A DNA stretch of 64,000 nt from Verrucomicrobiota bacterium (GCA_027622555.1 JAQBYJ010000008.1:32230-96229), one strand, 5' to 3'. Counted from the stretch's first letter, positions 8,845 to 19,671 are shown. Notes: generated from the letters alone by a model not told the origin. Translations and numbers: made by a program.

Positions 8845-11718
8845 ATGTCTTCCGTTCATCTTAATCAATTGGTCCATCGCAGCCTCAGCTTATTAATAGG
8901 CCTGTGGATAGCTCAAGTTGAAGCCAGGGCACAACAGTCATTGGAGGGCCTGACATTTCAGAATGCATTGAATGTTTGTATTGAGGCGGTGAGCTCAGGG
9001 GATCTTGAGATAGCAGCGGCGGCATTTCAAAGTTTGGAGGAAACCTTCGGGAACGAGGACGAGTACCTGCAAGATGCGGCTCAAAAAAAGATACTTCCGC
9101 TCAAAGGGTTAGCAGAACTTGGCGCCGGTCAATTCGTAGAGGCGTCACAAACCCTGGAAAGACTCCGAACTTCACACTCTCAAGTTCTCCAAAGTAACGC
9201 TTCCCTACTCTATGGATTGGCTCAAGCACATCGTGGGGCTGGAGACCTTGGAAAAGCCAGAGAAGTACTCCTGCTTTATGTATCCCAATTCTCAGGAACC
9301 TTTGAAGCATCTCTCGCCTTTCTGGAACGCGCGGATCTGTTCTTTTTAGAAAACAGCGTAGAAGAGGGCCTAGAAGCTATCGACCTATTCGTCGCTTCAA
9401 ATGCGCCGGAATCCCTAAAAATGCAGGGTACCCTTAAAGCTGTTCAGGCCTGCCTGACAGACAACCGGATAGCCGAAGCTACTGAGAGAATGCTAAAGGC
9501 AAACTGGTCGATAACTACAATGCCCGAACTGGCGCACTTGGCATTCTTAGCTCTTCGCTGTGGGGAACATGCTATGGCGACCGGGAATTATCCCGCCGCT
9601 CTTAAGCTCTTCCAACTGGTTCCACCGAAATCACAACTCCTTCGCATGCAAACGGAAAAGTTAGCCGACCTTTCCAAACGCCTGGCAAGCCGGTCAGGCA
9701 GATCGCTTACAGCAAGAAATCGGCATCAGCAAACTTATCTACTGGGATTACATAGACAACTGTCCCAACAACTGGAAGCCTTGGAAAGCTCGGAAGATTA
9801 CACTCCATCTTTCTACCTTCATTACGGACAATCTCTATTATTCGATGCTCAGTTTTACAAAGCGTGGTTGGTGTTTGAGTACATCGCGCTAAAAGAAGCG
9901 TATCCACCACAAGTAAGAGAGGAGGCACATTACCGCTGGGTGGTTTGCGCCCATCAACTGGAAGAGTGGGAAGAAGCGTTAACTATCGCCCGAAACTTCG
10001 TGGACCGATACCCAGAATCCTCATTAGCTCCGCAGGCGCTTTACCTCATTGCCAAGGCTCACCTGGAGCAGCGAAGATATCCGGAAAGCATAGAAGTACT
10101 GAGCGATTTAATTGAGCGATTTCCCGACAACCCGCTTCATGGTCGCTGGTTGTTTACCCGAGGATTTAATCAAGTCGTTCTGGAAGATTACGTAGCAGCC
10201 CGAGAAGATTTCAGATCTTATTCAACAAAGCATCCCCAAGGTCCCCTTCTCATAAACGCGAACCTGTGGACCGCGCTCACTCATTTCTTTGAGAAGAATT
10301 ATTCTGTATGTATTGAGCAGCTGACCATCCTGTTGGAAATGGATAAACGGCAGCCTTTGTATCCGGAAGTTTTGTACAGACTGGCTTCGGCGCAGTATTC
10401 CGCGAGGGAATATGATTCGGCACTGCTTGCTATTGACGACTACCTTTCGAATTTCGAAAGACATCAGCGTGTAAATGAAGCCAGAGTTTTGAAGGGAGAT
10501 ATTTCCATGGGTAATGGAGTGCTCGATGCCGCAATTGGGTCGTTCAACCTGGTAACTCCAGATTCACCGGACCTTTTTCTATATAGCGTTTTTCAAATTG
10601 GAAAAATTCTGCGTGCTCAGGAGGAATACGAACAACTGGTCAGTCACTTCGATGTCTTTCTCAATAATACGAATGCCCCCCGCATACGCGTAAGTGAAGC
10701 CCTTTACTGGCTCGGTTGGGCCTACCAGCAACAAGGCAAGGTTGACAAAGCCTTCCCCGTTTTTGAAGAGGCATTAAATACCTACGGGGATGATCCTAAT
10801 GCAGGAGAAACCCAATCGATACTCAAGGCTTTGGAGCAGTTGAAAAACAGACAAGGCGCACCGATTAATCAGACCCATAGCCAACTGGCGAAATCTACTG
10901 ATTTTAAAACGTGGTTAGCAAATGAGATCGCCTCAGCAAAATCAAAGAATGCCCCGACCTATCTTTCCCGACTTGTTTTATACTATAACAATCGTTACTC
11001 GAACGATACTCCGCAGCCTTATCCTCTGCTAGAGCTGGCGGACCTGGCACCTAAAGAGAAACTTGACCCGGAAGTCCTCGGAAAAATCGGATTAGAATTC
11101 ATAAACCATAACGATACAAGAGGCGGAATTTATTGTAATTATTTGATTGAAGCCTTCCCGACATCGAACGCTCGGGCCATGGGATATCTGGGCTTGGCAC
11201 GCATCGCATCAACAGAAGGCGAGTATGACCAAGCCAGGATTTGGCTTAACAAGTCAGAGGCTCAAGTTCCAGTTCACCCGCATATGAATGAGTCCAAACT
11301 CCTGCTGGGGAGTATTCTTACCTCGCTTCGAGAATACGATTTGTCCATCGATACCTACGAAACCCTTCTCCGATTAAAATCGGCTCGAGGTCGACCCCAT
11401 GCGGTGGCTCTCAACGGAATCGCCCGGGTTCACCAAAACTTGGGTGAATCCGACAAAGCAGTGGCTTACTACCAACGGATTTATAACATGTATCGGGCCT
11501 ATCCGGACCTGGTTGCTTCGGCTTACTGGGCGAGTGCCACTTTATTTGAATCGATGGATCGCATTCCTGAAGCCGTGAAAACACTTCAGGAAATGCTGAA
11601 TCAGGATCAACTGTCGCCATTCCCTGAATGGGAGAACGCGCAACAAAAATTGCCCGAGCTCATCCCATTATTACCGGTTGGGGTGAAAGCATCGGAAGAA
11701 GGGAGTCCTAATGAATAG
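8845..11718 (+). CDS. Large exported TPR-repeat protein
   Basis: I choose the ATG at 8845 (957 residues) rather than an in-frame start at 8713. The later start gives a signal peptide (HRSLSLLIGLWIAQVEARAQ) and avoids overlap with the divergent gene. The mature protein is a long array of tetratricopeptide-type helical hairpins (for example SLAPQALYLIAKAHLEQRRY and RVSEALYWLGWAYQQQGKVD). This resembles the periplasmic TPR scaffolds that accompany TolQ/ExbB motors. It is the first gene of a three-gene operon: the next gene overlaps by 8 bp (ATGAATAG) and the third, by 4 bp, is a TolQ/ExbB-family channel. A role in an envelope motor complex is inference from that context. Confidence 0.85.
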   Translation: MSSVHLNQLVHRSLSLLIGLWIAQVEARAQQSLEGLTFQNALNVCIEAVSSGDLEIAAAAFQSLEETFGNEDEYLQDAAQKKILPLKGLAELGAGQFVEASQTLERLRTSHSQVLQSNASLLYGLAQAHRGAGDLGKAREVLLLYVSQFSGTFEASLAFLERADLFFLENSVEEGLEAIDLFVASNAPESLKMQGTLKAVQACLTDNRIAEATERMLKANWSITTMPELAHLAFLALRCGEHAMATGNYPAALKLFQLVPPKSQLLRMQTEKLADLSKRLASRSGRSLTARNRHQQTYLLGLHRQLSQQLEALESSEDYTPSFYLHYGQSLLFDAQFYKAWLVFEYIALKEAYPPQVREEAHYRWVVCAHQLEEWEEALTIARNFVDRYPESSLAPQALYLIAKAHLEQRRYPESIEVLSDLIERFPDNPLHGRWLFTRGFNQVVLEDYVAAREDFRSYSTKHPQGPLLINANLWTALTHFFEKNYSVCIEQLTILLEMDKRQPLYPEVLYRLASAQYSAREYDSALLAIDDYLSNFERHQRVNEARVLKGDISMGNGVLDAAIGSFNLVTPDSPDLFLYSVFQIGKILRAQEEYEQLVSHFDVFLNNTNAPRIRVSEALYWLGWAYQQQGKVDKAFPVFEEALNTYGDDPNAGETQSILKALEQLKNRQGAPINQTHSQLAKSTDFKTWLANEIASAKSKNAPTYLSRLVLYYNNRYSNDTPQPYPLLELADLAPKEKLDPEVLGKIGLEFINHNDTRGGIYCNYLIEAFPTSNARAMGYLGLARIASTEGEYDQARIWLNKSEAQVPVHPHMNESKLLLGSILTSLREYDLSIDTYETLLRLKSARGRPHAVALNGIARVHQNLGESDKAVAYYQRIYNMYRAYPDLVASAYWASATLFESMDRIPEAVKTLQEMLNQDQLSPFPEWENAQQKLPELIPLLPVGVKASEEGSPNE

Positions 11719-12700
11719 GCATAAAAGCGTATTGTCTCTTATCCTTATAAGCATGGGCATCCTGGGTTCTATGCAACTGGGATACGGAGTTGAGGGCATT
11801 ATTACAAATACGGATGGTCGCACCTTTGAGGGAGAAATTAAAGCGATGCCAAATGGAAGCATTGAACTGCAGTTATCTGCGGACTCGGGATCTGTATCTT
11901 ACAATTTTCTCAAGGAAAATTTGGCGGGCATTGAATTCCTCGATGCTGAAAATCTGGAAGACGGATTAGAGGCATATGGAAATGGGCAATACCAAGTGGC
12001 GATAACATTTCTTGAATCGATTCACCGGAGCCGTAGCCCTTTCCTAAAGATTTATCCCAAGGAGGAATTCGCTGACCCCAGTTTAGTGCTAGGAAGTGCT
12101 TATTTAAAAATTGAACGGTTTGCTGAGGCAGCTGGTCTTGCGGGTACTTTATTAAACTTAAAATTCGAAGACCCTGGTATTCATGACCAGGCAAACGAAC
12201 TCTTACTCATGGCCTACTTTGGATTAAGGCGCTGGGACGAAACAGAAATTCTAGCCAAGCGGTGGTGCGAGAATCACGATCCTGCTGATGAAACTGCCTT
12301 GGGTTGGTGGATACTGAGCGAAGTTCATTTAGCTCGTGAGGAATTGGAGAAAGCCCGCTGGATTAGCCTGCAACCCATTACTTTCAGCAGCCAGTATCCT
12401 AAGGCTTATTTGCAAGAATGTTTCCATGTTGCAATTGCCGCTTGGATTGAAACATCACCCGAACAAGCCCTTCAATTGTATCGGCAATACCAGGATCGTG
12501 GGTACGTTTGGCCCGAGGGAAAACAACGTGAGATCCAATTAAAATTAACAGGTCTGGGCTTGCGCGTGGAAGATGAACCGACCCAGGAAGAATCGAAGTC
12601 TTTGGAAATTGAGGAAGGCCAGCCGGAAAAAGATTTAAATTTGCCTCTTGAGACAGTAAGAAAACTAACAACAAAGACAGAATCAGGTAACGCTCCATGA
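11711..12700 (+). CDS. Exported TPR-like protein
   Basis: This 329-residue protein has a signal peptide (about 1-26, ending near GYGVEG). A small beta-rich stretch follows, TNTDGRTFEGEIKAMPNGSI, resembling the start of proteins that carry an SH3-like strand. TPR-like helices then run to about 260, and the C-terminal tail is acidic and low in complexity. It overlaps the preceding TPR gene by 8 bp and the following ExbB-like gene by 4 bp, so translational coupling and a joint complex are likely. I cannot name a family. Confidence 0.78.
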   Translation: MNRHKSVLSLILISMGILGSMQLGYGVEGIITNTDGRTFEGEIKAMPNGSIELQLSADSGSVSYNFLKENLAGIEFLDAENLEDGLEAYGNGQYQVAITFLESIHRSRSPFLKIYPKEEFADPSLVLGSAYLKIERFAEAAGLAGTLLNLKFEDPGIHDQANELLLMAYFGLRRWDETEILAKRWCENHDPADETALGWWILSEVHLAREELEKARWISLQPITFSSQYPKAYLQECFHVAIAAWIETSPEQALQLYRQYQDRGYVWPEGKQREIQLKLTGLGLRVEDEPTQEESKSLEIEEGQPEKDLNLPLETVRKLTTKTESGNAP

Positions 12701-13440
12701 ACCGACTCATTTTTATATTCCTTTCGATGTCTCTACTTCTGCCCCAAATACTCTTTGGTCAACCCGAAGCGCCGGTGGGAGATTCGTTAAGCCTTTGGGG
12801 AATGATAAAACAAGGCGGCTGGGCCATGTATCCGCTTGGTCTTTGTTCCCTAACCATGTTTTTTCTCATACTTCATTGTTGGCGCGAAACTCAGAGATCG
12901 AAATTCATTCCATCTAGCGGGATCGAGCAAGTGGCAGAATCTCTATCTAATGGAATTATCGAAGAAGCCATTGGAAAACTAAGGCAAATTCCGACCGTTC
13001 TTTCACGGGCAATGAGCGAAAGCTTGAGTCGAGCAAAAACACCCATGTCGGACAGAAACAAAGAAAAGGTCGAGGCAAGCTTGGTTGAATCCTTAGAGGG
13101 TGAAGAAAATAACATCAGCCAATGGATCAATTACCTGAATGTTATTGCGGCCATCGCGCCGATGATCGGATTGCTGGGAACAGTGAGTGGCATGATCGGC
13201 GCGTTCCAGACTATTTCCAGTCAAGGCATGGGCAATCCCGATAAATTCGCAGGAAATATAGGCGAGGCTTTAATTACCACCGCCACTGGCTTGGTGATCG
13301 GTATTCCTTCGATGGTATTTTATTTTGTTATGCGAAACCGCTTGAACAACGCAATGTTGGCTACCATTCAGTCAGCGAATTCCTTGCTGGATTTCCTGGG
13401 AGGCGATCTTGAACCTAAGAGTGGCGACGAAAAGCCTTAA
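12697..13440 (+). CDS. MotA/TolQ/ExbB proton-channel family protein
   Basis: The 247-residue protein starts with a signal-like hydrophobic segment (about 1-22), then a TM helix near 38-60. A cytoplasmic loop follows, then two adjacent TM helices (about 147-170 and 190-215). The family signature AAIAPMIGLLGTVSGMIGAF and GEALITTATGLVIGIPSMVF are intact. TolQ/ExbB subunits form the proton channel that energises outer-membrane transport or cell-envelope constriction, normally with an ExbD/TolR partner. No ExbD gene follows here: the next gene is convergent, only 7 bp away. The partner must be encoded elsewhere, or the TPR proteins couple differently. Confidence 0.9.
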   Translation: MNRLIFIFLSMSLLLPQILFGQPEAPVGDSLSLWGMIKQGGWAMYPLGLCSLTMFFLILHCWRETQRSKFIPSSGIEQVAESLSNGIIEEAIGKLRQIPTVLSRAMSESLSRAKTPMSDRNKEKVEASLVESLEGEENNISQWINYLNVIAAIAPMIGLLGTVSGMIGAFQTISSQGMGNPDKFAGNIGEALITTATGLVIGIPSMVFYFVMRNRLNNAMLATIQSANSLLDFLGGDLEPKSGDEKP

Positions 13441-13447
13441 GAAAATT

Positions 13448-14170
13448 TCAATTCTCTATGGCGAGTCCCTCGGAAGCCTTTGCTTCTGCGAGCTTCTTCA
13501 ACTCAGGTACGCTTGCTTGTAACTGTAAGGCTTTTCCTAGCCAATTTCCAGCACTTGATAGCTTTTCTATTTCCCCATGACGGGCCAACATGGCTTCAAA
13601 TGCGCCGCCTTGCCAGTCGAGGATCGAAAGGTGGTAAAGCGCTTCAGCTCGTGCGGCATCCGGATAATCAACATTGCGGGAAATACCTTCAAGGTCTGCT
13701 TTCGCATTAGATTCATCTCCAGAAAGAACACGTGACAGCGCCAGCCCGATGTGTGCCCGTTGCTTAAACTCTACTCGTTCAAACGCTTTAAAAGCCCTCT
13801 CATAATTGGGAATCGCCGCAGCATAATCCTTATCAGAATAAGACTTGTCTGCTAGTTCCATGAAGGCCACGCCTCCTAATTCTGAACTAGAAAACTTTTC
13901 AGCAAAGGCGGCTTTTTTAGAATCGTCGTTAGCTTCAGCATAGGCCTTTGCCCGACCAGATACGGCTTTTTCGCTCCACAACTTGGCAATCTGAATTCCA
14001 AGAATCAACACCACAGCAACCGCCAGGCCAAGGAGAACCTGGGTTTTGTGACGGTTCCAGTAGACGAGGAGCTGATCCTCTAAGCTGGATTCAGCATAGG
14101 CCTCGTCCAATTTTTGGAAGGTATCTTGCTTATCTTTAGGTGGAGATTGCTCTTTGCGATTCGAAGCCAT
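13448..14170 (-). CDS. Membrane-anchored TPR-like protein (YfgM-like layout)
   Basis: The 240-residue protein has a charged N-terminal cytoplasmic tail (about 1-42), one TM helix (about 45-64, VLLGLAVAVVLILGIQIAKL) and a helical-repeat domain with alanine-rich hairpins (about 75-210). This is the layout of YfgM-type ancillary proteins at the Sec translocon, which share a TPR-21 domain. The similarity is structural by eye, so I give no symbol. It is convergent with the ExbB-like gene (7 bp apart) and 80 bp downstream of purU on the same strand. Confidence 0.7.
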   Translation of the reverse strand: MASNRKEQSPPKDKQDTFQKLDEAYAESSLEDQLLVYWNRHKTQVLLGLAVAVVLILGIQIAKLWSEKAVSGRAKAYAEANDDSKKAAFAEKFSSSELGGVAFMELADKSYSDKDYAAAIPNYERAFKAFERVEFKQRAHIGLALSRVLSGDESNAKADLEGISRNVDYPDAARAEALYHLSILDWQGGAFEAMLARHGEIEKLSSAGNWLGKALQLQASVPELKKLAEAKASEGLAIEN

Positions 14171-14250
14171 GGAAAATTTGAAATCGTCTGTAATTTAGAG
14201 AAACGAGACTTTAGTCAACCTCATAACAGGAGCTGGAAGCTGGAAGAATT

Positions 14251-15114
14251 CTAATCAAAGACAACCGTCTTCCGTCCATAAACCAAGACTCGGTTTTCCA
14301 AGTGCCAACGCACCGCCTGCGCAAGAACGTGTCTTTCGAGCATGCGTCCGCGAACAACGAGATCCTGAACAGTATGCCTGTGAGATACACGATCGACGTC
14401 CTGTTGAATGATCGGACCGTCATCAAGGATGGCAGTCGCGTAGTGGGCGGTAGCTCCGATGAGTTTTACACCACGCTGATGCGCTTGCTGGTAAGGTTTC
14501 CCGCCCGCGAACGCTGGCAAGAAAGAATGATGAATGTTAATCACCGGTTTGGCAAAAGCGCTAAGAAACTCCGGACTGAGAATTTGCATGTATCGAGCCA
14601 TGACAACCAGATCTACCTTATGGTCGCGAAGAATCTGCAATTGCGTTTCTTCTGATTCTGCTTTCGAAGCCTTTGTTACAGGGACATGGAAAAACGGCAC
14701 ACCATAACCAGCGGTCACATTGCTCATATCCGGGTGATTTGAAATCACACAGGCAATTTCACAATTCAACTCGTTTGAACGCTGCCCCAACAGAAGCTCA
14801 TGATAGCAGTGATCGTACTTTGAGACAAAAATCGCAACGCGACTCCGATCCGAAGATAATTTGCACTCAACTTCCATATTGAGACTAGAAGCGAACGCCT
14901 TAAATGTGGCCTTCTCCGCTTGGTAATCGCTTGTGTCTTCCGAAGGGGTCCATTCGATCCGTTGGAAAAAGATCTCAGCCTCCATATCGCGGTGCTGATC
15001 TGCGTGAATGATGTTACCACCTCTCTCAAAAATCCAACCGGACATCTTTGCTACAAGACCTGATTGATCTGGACCGGATAGAAGTGCGGTTAGGGTTTCT
15101 CGAGAATCATTCAC
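14251..15114 (-). CDS. purU: Formyltetrahydrofolate deformylase
   Basis: The 287-residue enzyme hydrolyses 10-formyl-THF to formate and THF, supplying formate for PurT-type purine synthesis and balancing one-carbon pools. An N-terminal ACT domain (about 6-85, LLSGPDQSGLVAKMSGWI) precedes a formyltransferase domain (about 92-287). That domain carries the catalytic NIHHSFLP motif (N193, H195), the GGKPYQQAHQRGVKLIGATA segment and D231 in LDDGPII. Length matches PurU, not PurN, because of the ACT domain. It starts 9 bp after carB, so the two form an operon joining pyrimidine/arginine and purine metabolism. Confidence 0.94.
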   Translation of the reverse strand: MNDSRETLTALLSGPDQSGLVAKMSGWIFERGGNIIHADQHRDMEAEIFFQRIEWTPSEDTSDYQAEKATFKAFASSLNMEVECKLSSDRSRVAIFVSKYDHCYHELLLGQRSNELNCEIACVISNHPDMSNVTAGYGVPFFHVPVTKASKAESEETQLQILRDHKVDLVVMARYMQILSPEFLSAFAKPVINIHHSFLPAFAGGKPYQQAHQRGVKLIGATAHYATAILDDGPIIQQDVDRVSHRHTVQDLVVRGRMLERHVLAQAVRWHLENRVLVYGRKTVVFD

Positions 15115-15123
15115 TATCTTAAG

Positions 15124-18100
15124 TTATATTCTTTCTGCGTAATACTCCTGCAGAGACTTTACTTCGACAGGCTTCGTCCTAAGTGCTTCGATTGCCAGAA
15201 CCGAAGACTCAGCAGCCATAATCGTGGTGGTAATGCACACACTCATTTTGATTGCTTCAGTCCGAATAATATTTTCGTCGCGACGAGGAATCATCCCCGA
15301 AGAAGGCGTATTAACAATAAGCTGAATTCCGCCATTCTTAATCATATCGACCACATGCGGACGTCCTTCGTCGATCTTGAAAAGTTTTTCAACAGCCACA
15401 CCATTTTCTATTAAAAACCGGGCGGTGCCTGACGTTGAGTAGATTTTGAAGCCTAGTTTTACCAGGCGACTTGCGATGTCGATCACCTTGTTTTTGTCGC
15501 CATCCTTTACGCTGATGAATACATTCCCGGAAGTCGGAAGAGCCGGTTGAACAGCCATTTGCGTTTTAGCAAAGGCAATCCCGTAATCCATATCCATACC
15601 CATGACCTCGCCGGTACTCCGCATTTCCGGAGTTAACGCTATCTTCGATCCAGGGAAGCGTTTGAATGGAAACACTGATTCTTTGATACACCAATGCTTT
15701 GGAGTTACTTCTTCGGTAAATCCTAATTCTTTAAGAGTCGCACCCGCCATGACTCGAGCGGCAAGCTTTGCTAATTGAACTCCAATCGCCTTGGAAACAA
15801 AAGGAACAGTCCTGGATGCGCGTGGATTTACTTCAATAATGAATAGCTCATTGTCTTTAATAACAAACTGCACGTTCATCAATCCAATCACATTGAGCTC
15901 CTTGGCTAAGCTATAGGTGGCTTCCTTGATCTGGTTGATCATATCCTCAGACAAGGTGTGTGGCGGCATAACCATGCCAGCATCACCACTATGTACGCCG
16001 GCGAATTCAATATGTTCCAAAATACCGCCCACAAGAATAGTTTCGCCGTCAGATATACAATCGACATCCACCTCAATGGCATCTTCCAGGAATCGGTCGA
16101 TGAGTACTGGTTTGTCGGGAACCACTTCAAAAGTCTCTTTGACGACCTTCTCCATTTCTTTAATAGAAGAAACAACGAACATTCCACGACCGCCGAGGAC
16201 AAATGAGGGTCGAAGCAATATGGGAAACCCAACCTCCTCAGCCATGAGGTAAGCCTCTGCTGCATTCATGGCAATTCGGTTGGCGGGTTGCCTGAGTCCG
16301 ACTCGATTCAGAATATCGGCGAACAACTTCCTGTCTTCTGCTGCATCAATGTTCTCAGGACTCGTTCCAATAATATTTACACCATTGGCCTTTAACTCCG
16401 TGGCAAGATTAAGGGGTGTTTGCCCACCAAATTGAACAATGGCTCCTTGGCATTTCTCCTGCTCATAAACAGCGAGAACATCTTCCAGAGTAAGTGGCTC
16501 AAAATAAAGCCGGTCCGATGTATCGTAGTCCGTGGAAACAGTTTCCGGATTGGAATTAACCATGACTGTTTCGAAACCAGCTTCCTGGAGAGCATAGGAC
16601 GCATGCACACAACAATAATCAAATTCGATGCCTTGCCCAATTCGATTGGGGCCACCGCCGAGAATCATTATCTTGGGTTTGTCCGACGGTACTACCTCAT
16701 TTTCATCTCCATAGGATGAGTAGTAATACGGCGTGAATGCTTCAAATTCGGCGGCACAGGTATCAACAAGGCGAAAAATTGTTTTTAACCCGATAGATTC
16801 ACGCTTGGATTTTACAGCCTCCCTTGGCGCATCGAGCAAGTAGCTCAATTGAGCATCTGAAAACCCGGCTTCTTTAGCCTCCCTGAGTAATTCGTTATCG
16901 ATTGACTGCAGGGTCTGTTTGGCAAGTTCTTTCTCAATGGCTACGATCCCGGCGATTTGATTAACAAACCAGGGATCAATGGAGGTAAGCTCAAACACTT
17001 CTTCCTCAGACATGCCGTTTAGCAACGCATAACGAATATAGAAAATACGCTCGGCGTTTGGAATCGAAAGACGACTCCGAATCACAGAGTCCTCGCAATC
17101 CGGATCAGCCCCATACTTTCCACCTCCACCCAAGCCACGAGATCCAACTTCGAGCGAACGTAGCGCTTTTTGAAAAGACTCTTTAAAAGTGCGGCCTATG
17201 GCCATTGCTTCACCAACACTCTTCATGGATGAGGTAAGTGTCGTGTCCGCGCCTTCAAATTTCTCAAAAGTGAAGCGAGGAATTTTTGTTACGACGTAAT
17301 CGATCGAAGGCTCGAAACTTGCCGGTGTCTCGCGGGTAATGTCATTTTGGATTTCATCCAGGCTGTACCCGACTGCCAGTTTCGCAGCAAACTTCGCGAT
17401 AGGAAACCCAGTCGCTTTTGAAGCGAGGGCAGAGCTTCGGGAAACCCGAGGATTCATTTCAATGACCACCAAACGGCCATCTACAGGATTAACCGAGAAC
17501 TGTATGTTACTTCCTCCTGTCTCAACCCCAATTTCACGAATACAGGCAAAGGACGCATCACGCATGAGCTGATACTCTTTGTCGGTCAAAGTCATTGCTG
17601 GAGCAATCGTGATCGAATCCCCCGTATGCACTCCCATCGGGTCAAAATTTTCGATAGAACAAACGATGACACATTGATCCTTATAATCGCGCATCACCTC
17701 CATTTCGTACTCTTTCCAACCTAACAAGCACTCCTCGACCAACACTTCTGTGACAGGTGAAATCTCGAGACCATTGGCAACGATAGTATCAAATTCTTCC
17801 TTATTATAGGCAATTCCTCCACCGGCTCCACCCATGGTGAACCCTGGACGAATTATTAATGGGAAAGGTCCAATTTTTTCTGCGGCGTTACGCGCTTCTT
17901 CTAAAGAATAAACAACCCTGGACTTGGCCACATCAAGGCCGATTTTAATCATAGCCTTTTTGAACAAGAGCCGGTCTTCACCTTTTTTGATGGCATCAGG
18001 TTTTGCTCCAATCATTTCCACATTGAATTTTTTCAATATCCCGGCGGCGTCTAAATCGAGCGCTAAGTTCAAGGCCGTCTGACCTCCCAAGGTTGGAAGC

Positions 18101-18357
18101 AGAGCGTCGGGTCGTTCCTTTTCAATGATCTTTGTGACAATCTCCACGGTCAGTGGCTCGATGTAAGTTACATCGGCAAACTCGGGGTCGGTCATTATCG
18201 TGGCTGGATTACTGTTAACTAGGATCACTCGGTAGCCTTCTTCCCGAAGAGCTTTACAAGCCTGAGTCCCACTGTAATCGAACTCACAAGCTTGGCCGAT
18301 AATAATAGGGCCGGATCCGATGATCAGGATTGATTCTAGGTCGGTACGTTTAGGCAT
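15124..18357 (-). CDS. carB: Carbamoyl-phosphate synthase large subunit
   Basis: The 1077-residue subunit makes carbamoyl phosphate from bicarbonate, ammonia and two ATP, for pyrimidines and arginine. The N-terminal carboxyphosphate half (about 1-400, [20 protein letters not shown]) is followed by an oligomerisation domain. The second, homologous carbamoyl-phosphate half starts with [20 protein letters not shown] near 563. The C-terminal MGS-like allosteric domain is at about 940-1077. Length equals the bacterial norm. The small subunit carA is not in the window. purU follows 9 bp downstream on the same strand. Confidence 0.97.
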   Translation of the reverse strand: MPKRTDLESILIIGSGPIIIGQACEFDYSGTQACKALREEGYRVILVNSNPATIMTDPEFADVTYIEPLTVEIVTKIIEKERPDALLPTLGGQTALNLALDLDAAGILKKFNVEMIGAKPDAIKKGEDRLLFKKAMIKIGLDVAKSRVVYSLEEARNAAEKIGPFPLIIRPGFTMGGAGGGIAYNKEEFDTIVANGLEISPVTEVLVEECLLGWKEYEMEVMRDYKDQCVIVCSIENFDPMGVHTGDSITIAPAMTLTDKEYQLMRDASFACIREIGVETGGSNIQFSVNPVDGRLVVIEMNPRVSRSSALASKATGFPIAKFAAKLAVGYSLDEIQNDITRETPASFEPSIDYVVTKIPRFTFEKFEGADTTLTSSMKSVGEAMAIGRTFKESFQKALRSLEVGSRGLGGGGKYGADPDCEDSVIRSRLSIPNAERIFYIRYALLNGMSEEEVFELTSIDPWFVNQIAGIVAIEKELAKQTLQSIDNELLREAKEAGFSDAQLSYLLDAPREAVKSKRESIGLKTIFRLVDTCAAEFEAFTPYYYSSYGDENEVVPSDKPKIMILGGGPNRIGQGIEFDYCCVHASYALQEAGFETVMVNSNPETVSTDYDTSDRLYFEPLTLEDVLAVYEQEKCQGAIVQFGGQTPLNLATELKANGVNIIGTSPENIDAAEDRKLFADILNRVGLRQPANRIAMNAAEAYLMAEEVGFPILLRPSFVLGGRGMFVVSSIKEMEKVVKETFEVVPDKPVLIDRFLEDAIEVDVDCISDGETILVGGILEHIEFAGVHSGDAGMVMPPHTLSEDMINQIKEATYSLAKELNVIGLMNVQFVIKDNELFIIEVNPRASRTVPFVSKAIGVQLAKLAARVMAGATLKELGFTEEVTPKHWCIKESVFPFKRFPGSKIALTPEMRSTGEVMGMDMDYGIAFAKTQMAVQPALPTSGNVFISVKDGDKNKVIDIASRLVKLGFKIYSTSGTARFLIENGVAVEKLFKIDEGRPHVVDMIKNGGIQLIVNTPSSGMIPRRDENIIRTEAIKMSVCITTTIMAAESSVLAIEALRTKPVEVKSLQEYYAERI

Positions 18358-18475
18358 AAAAGGCGAATTCGGACTTCATGCGACCGGAAGCGATCGCAAA
18401 ATTCGCACTAACTTGGAGAATACCTTCTGGCTTGAAAAGTAAAAAGCGGAGTATTTCGTAATCCAATGAAACTGC

Positions 18476-19600
18476 CTAATTTTGAAGCATTTCTGGAGTT
18501 ATTATTCTATCTTCCGTGTTTGTCACGGCATTGGTCACCTTCTGAACAAGATAGTCCAAATTCTTGCTCCACTTTTGCTCAATCAGGTAATCAAAGGCTT
18601 CCTCCGATAATTCAATTTTTCGACTATCAAACTTAAAGTTCGAAGAGTTATCCATAATGGAGCGAACAATGTCTTCCATATCATTCTTGCGTTCACCAAT
18701 TCCCGGTAAGTGGATGATGGACAAAGCGATTCGGTAAAACAAATCGTGGGAGAACTTCCCGTCATCCATGGCATCTTCAAGGTCAACTTCAGTTGAGCAA
18801 ATTAGTCGAAATTCATGTCCTACTGCTTTCAACAATTTGGCGAAGGAATTTTGAACCTTCAAATCCATGGCTTGAATCGACTGCAAGTAAAGGGATCCCC
18901 CAGTCGCCCGTTCCAACAACGGACCACCCAATCCATCCTGACCCAACAATTGATTCTTCAATTCATCTTGATCAGCTACTGAACAATCCAGCCCAACCAA
19001 TTCGCCTTCGTTGAAGCCACTTGAGTGGTGAATTGTAAGAGCTACCATTTTCTTGCCCGTGCCAGCAGGACCTTGAATTAAAACCGGCGTGCTCACTTTT
19101 ACTAAACGATCTACTTGTTTCTGAGCCTTTACGATCCGCTTGTCCTTGCCCATAAGAGCATAACAATTTTCCGAGGCTTGAAAAGGTGGAATCGTCCGTT
19201 GTGAAGATTGAGAAATGGGCCTGGAAACCAATCCCCGGGATTTTGCGTCCAGTCCCTTTTTCAAGGCAGCGACAAACTCCTTAATCTTTAAAGGTTTCTG
19301 GATATAATCAAATGCTCCACTCTTTAAAGCGCGAACAGCAGTTTCCATGCTGCCATAACCTGTCATCAGAATAACTATAGCATTGGGATCAATATCTCTA
19401 ATCTCATTTAGAAGCGTTATCCCGTCCATGGGCTCCATGGATATATCGGACAATACTACATCGTAAGAATTGTTTTTGAATAAATCCAAAGCTTCCTGGC
19501 CATCAAAAGCAAATTCTGCGGAGCAGCCTAAGGGTTGGACAACAACCCTCAGGATATCGTGAAGTTCCTTCTGGTCATCAACTATTAGGACCGATGACAT
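18476..19600 (-). CDS. NtrC-like response regulator with degenerate AAA+ domain and no DNA-binding domain
   Basis: In this 374-residue protein the receiver domain is intact (D8, D9, phospho-acceptor D52, T80, K102). An AAA+ sigma-54-interaction-like domain follows, with a Walker A GPAGTGKK (177-184). The GAFTGA loop that contacts sigma-54 is absent: the region near 217-226 reads LLGQDGLGGP. The Walker B position reads GGSLYLQSI instead of the usual GGTLFLDEI, so both acidic residues are lost. The arginine-finger region DLFYRIALSIIHLPGIGERK is kept. The protein ends at MLQN with no Fis-type helix-turn-helix. It is probably not a classical enhancer-binding activator; an ATP-binding phospho-switch acting on a partner protein is one possibility. 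The PilC-like gene lies 71 bp upstream on the same strand. Confidence 0.85.
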   Translation of the reverse strand: MSSVLIVDDQKELHDILRVVVQPLGCSAEFAFDGQEALDLFKNNSYDVVLSDISMEPMDGITLLNEIRDIDPNAIVILMTGYGSMETAVRALKSGAFDYIQKPLKIKEFVAALKKGLDAKSRGLVSRPISQSSQRTIPPFQASENCYALMGKDKRIVKAQKQVDRLVKVSTPVLIQGPAGTGKKMVALTIHHSSGFNEGELVGLDCSVADQDELKNQLLGQDGLGGPLLERATGGSLYLQSIQAMDLKVQNSFAKLLKAVGHEFRLICSTEVDLEDAMDDGKFSHDLFYRIALSIIHLPGIGERKNDMEDIVRSIMDNSSNFKFDSRKIELSEEAFDYLIEQKWSKNLDYLVQKVTNAVTNTEDRIITPEMLQN

Positions 19601-19671
19601 GATTTAAAGTAGAAATAAGTTTTTTGGAGGTTCAAGAATCAGGATAACGGTAAAGATTCACCTTCTTGAGA

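Noticed and set aside
15917..16719. Several plus-strand frames opposite carB
   Set aside because: Shadows of a highly conserved gene; low-complexity composition and no family features.
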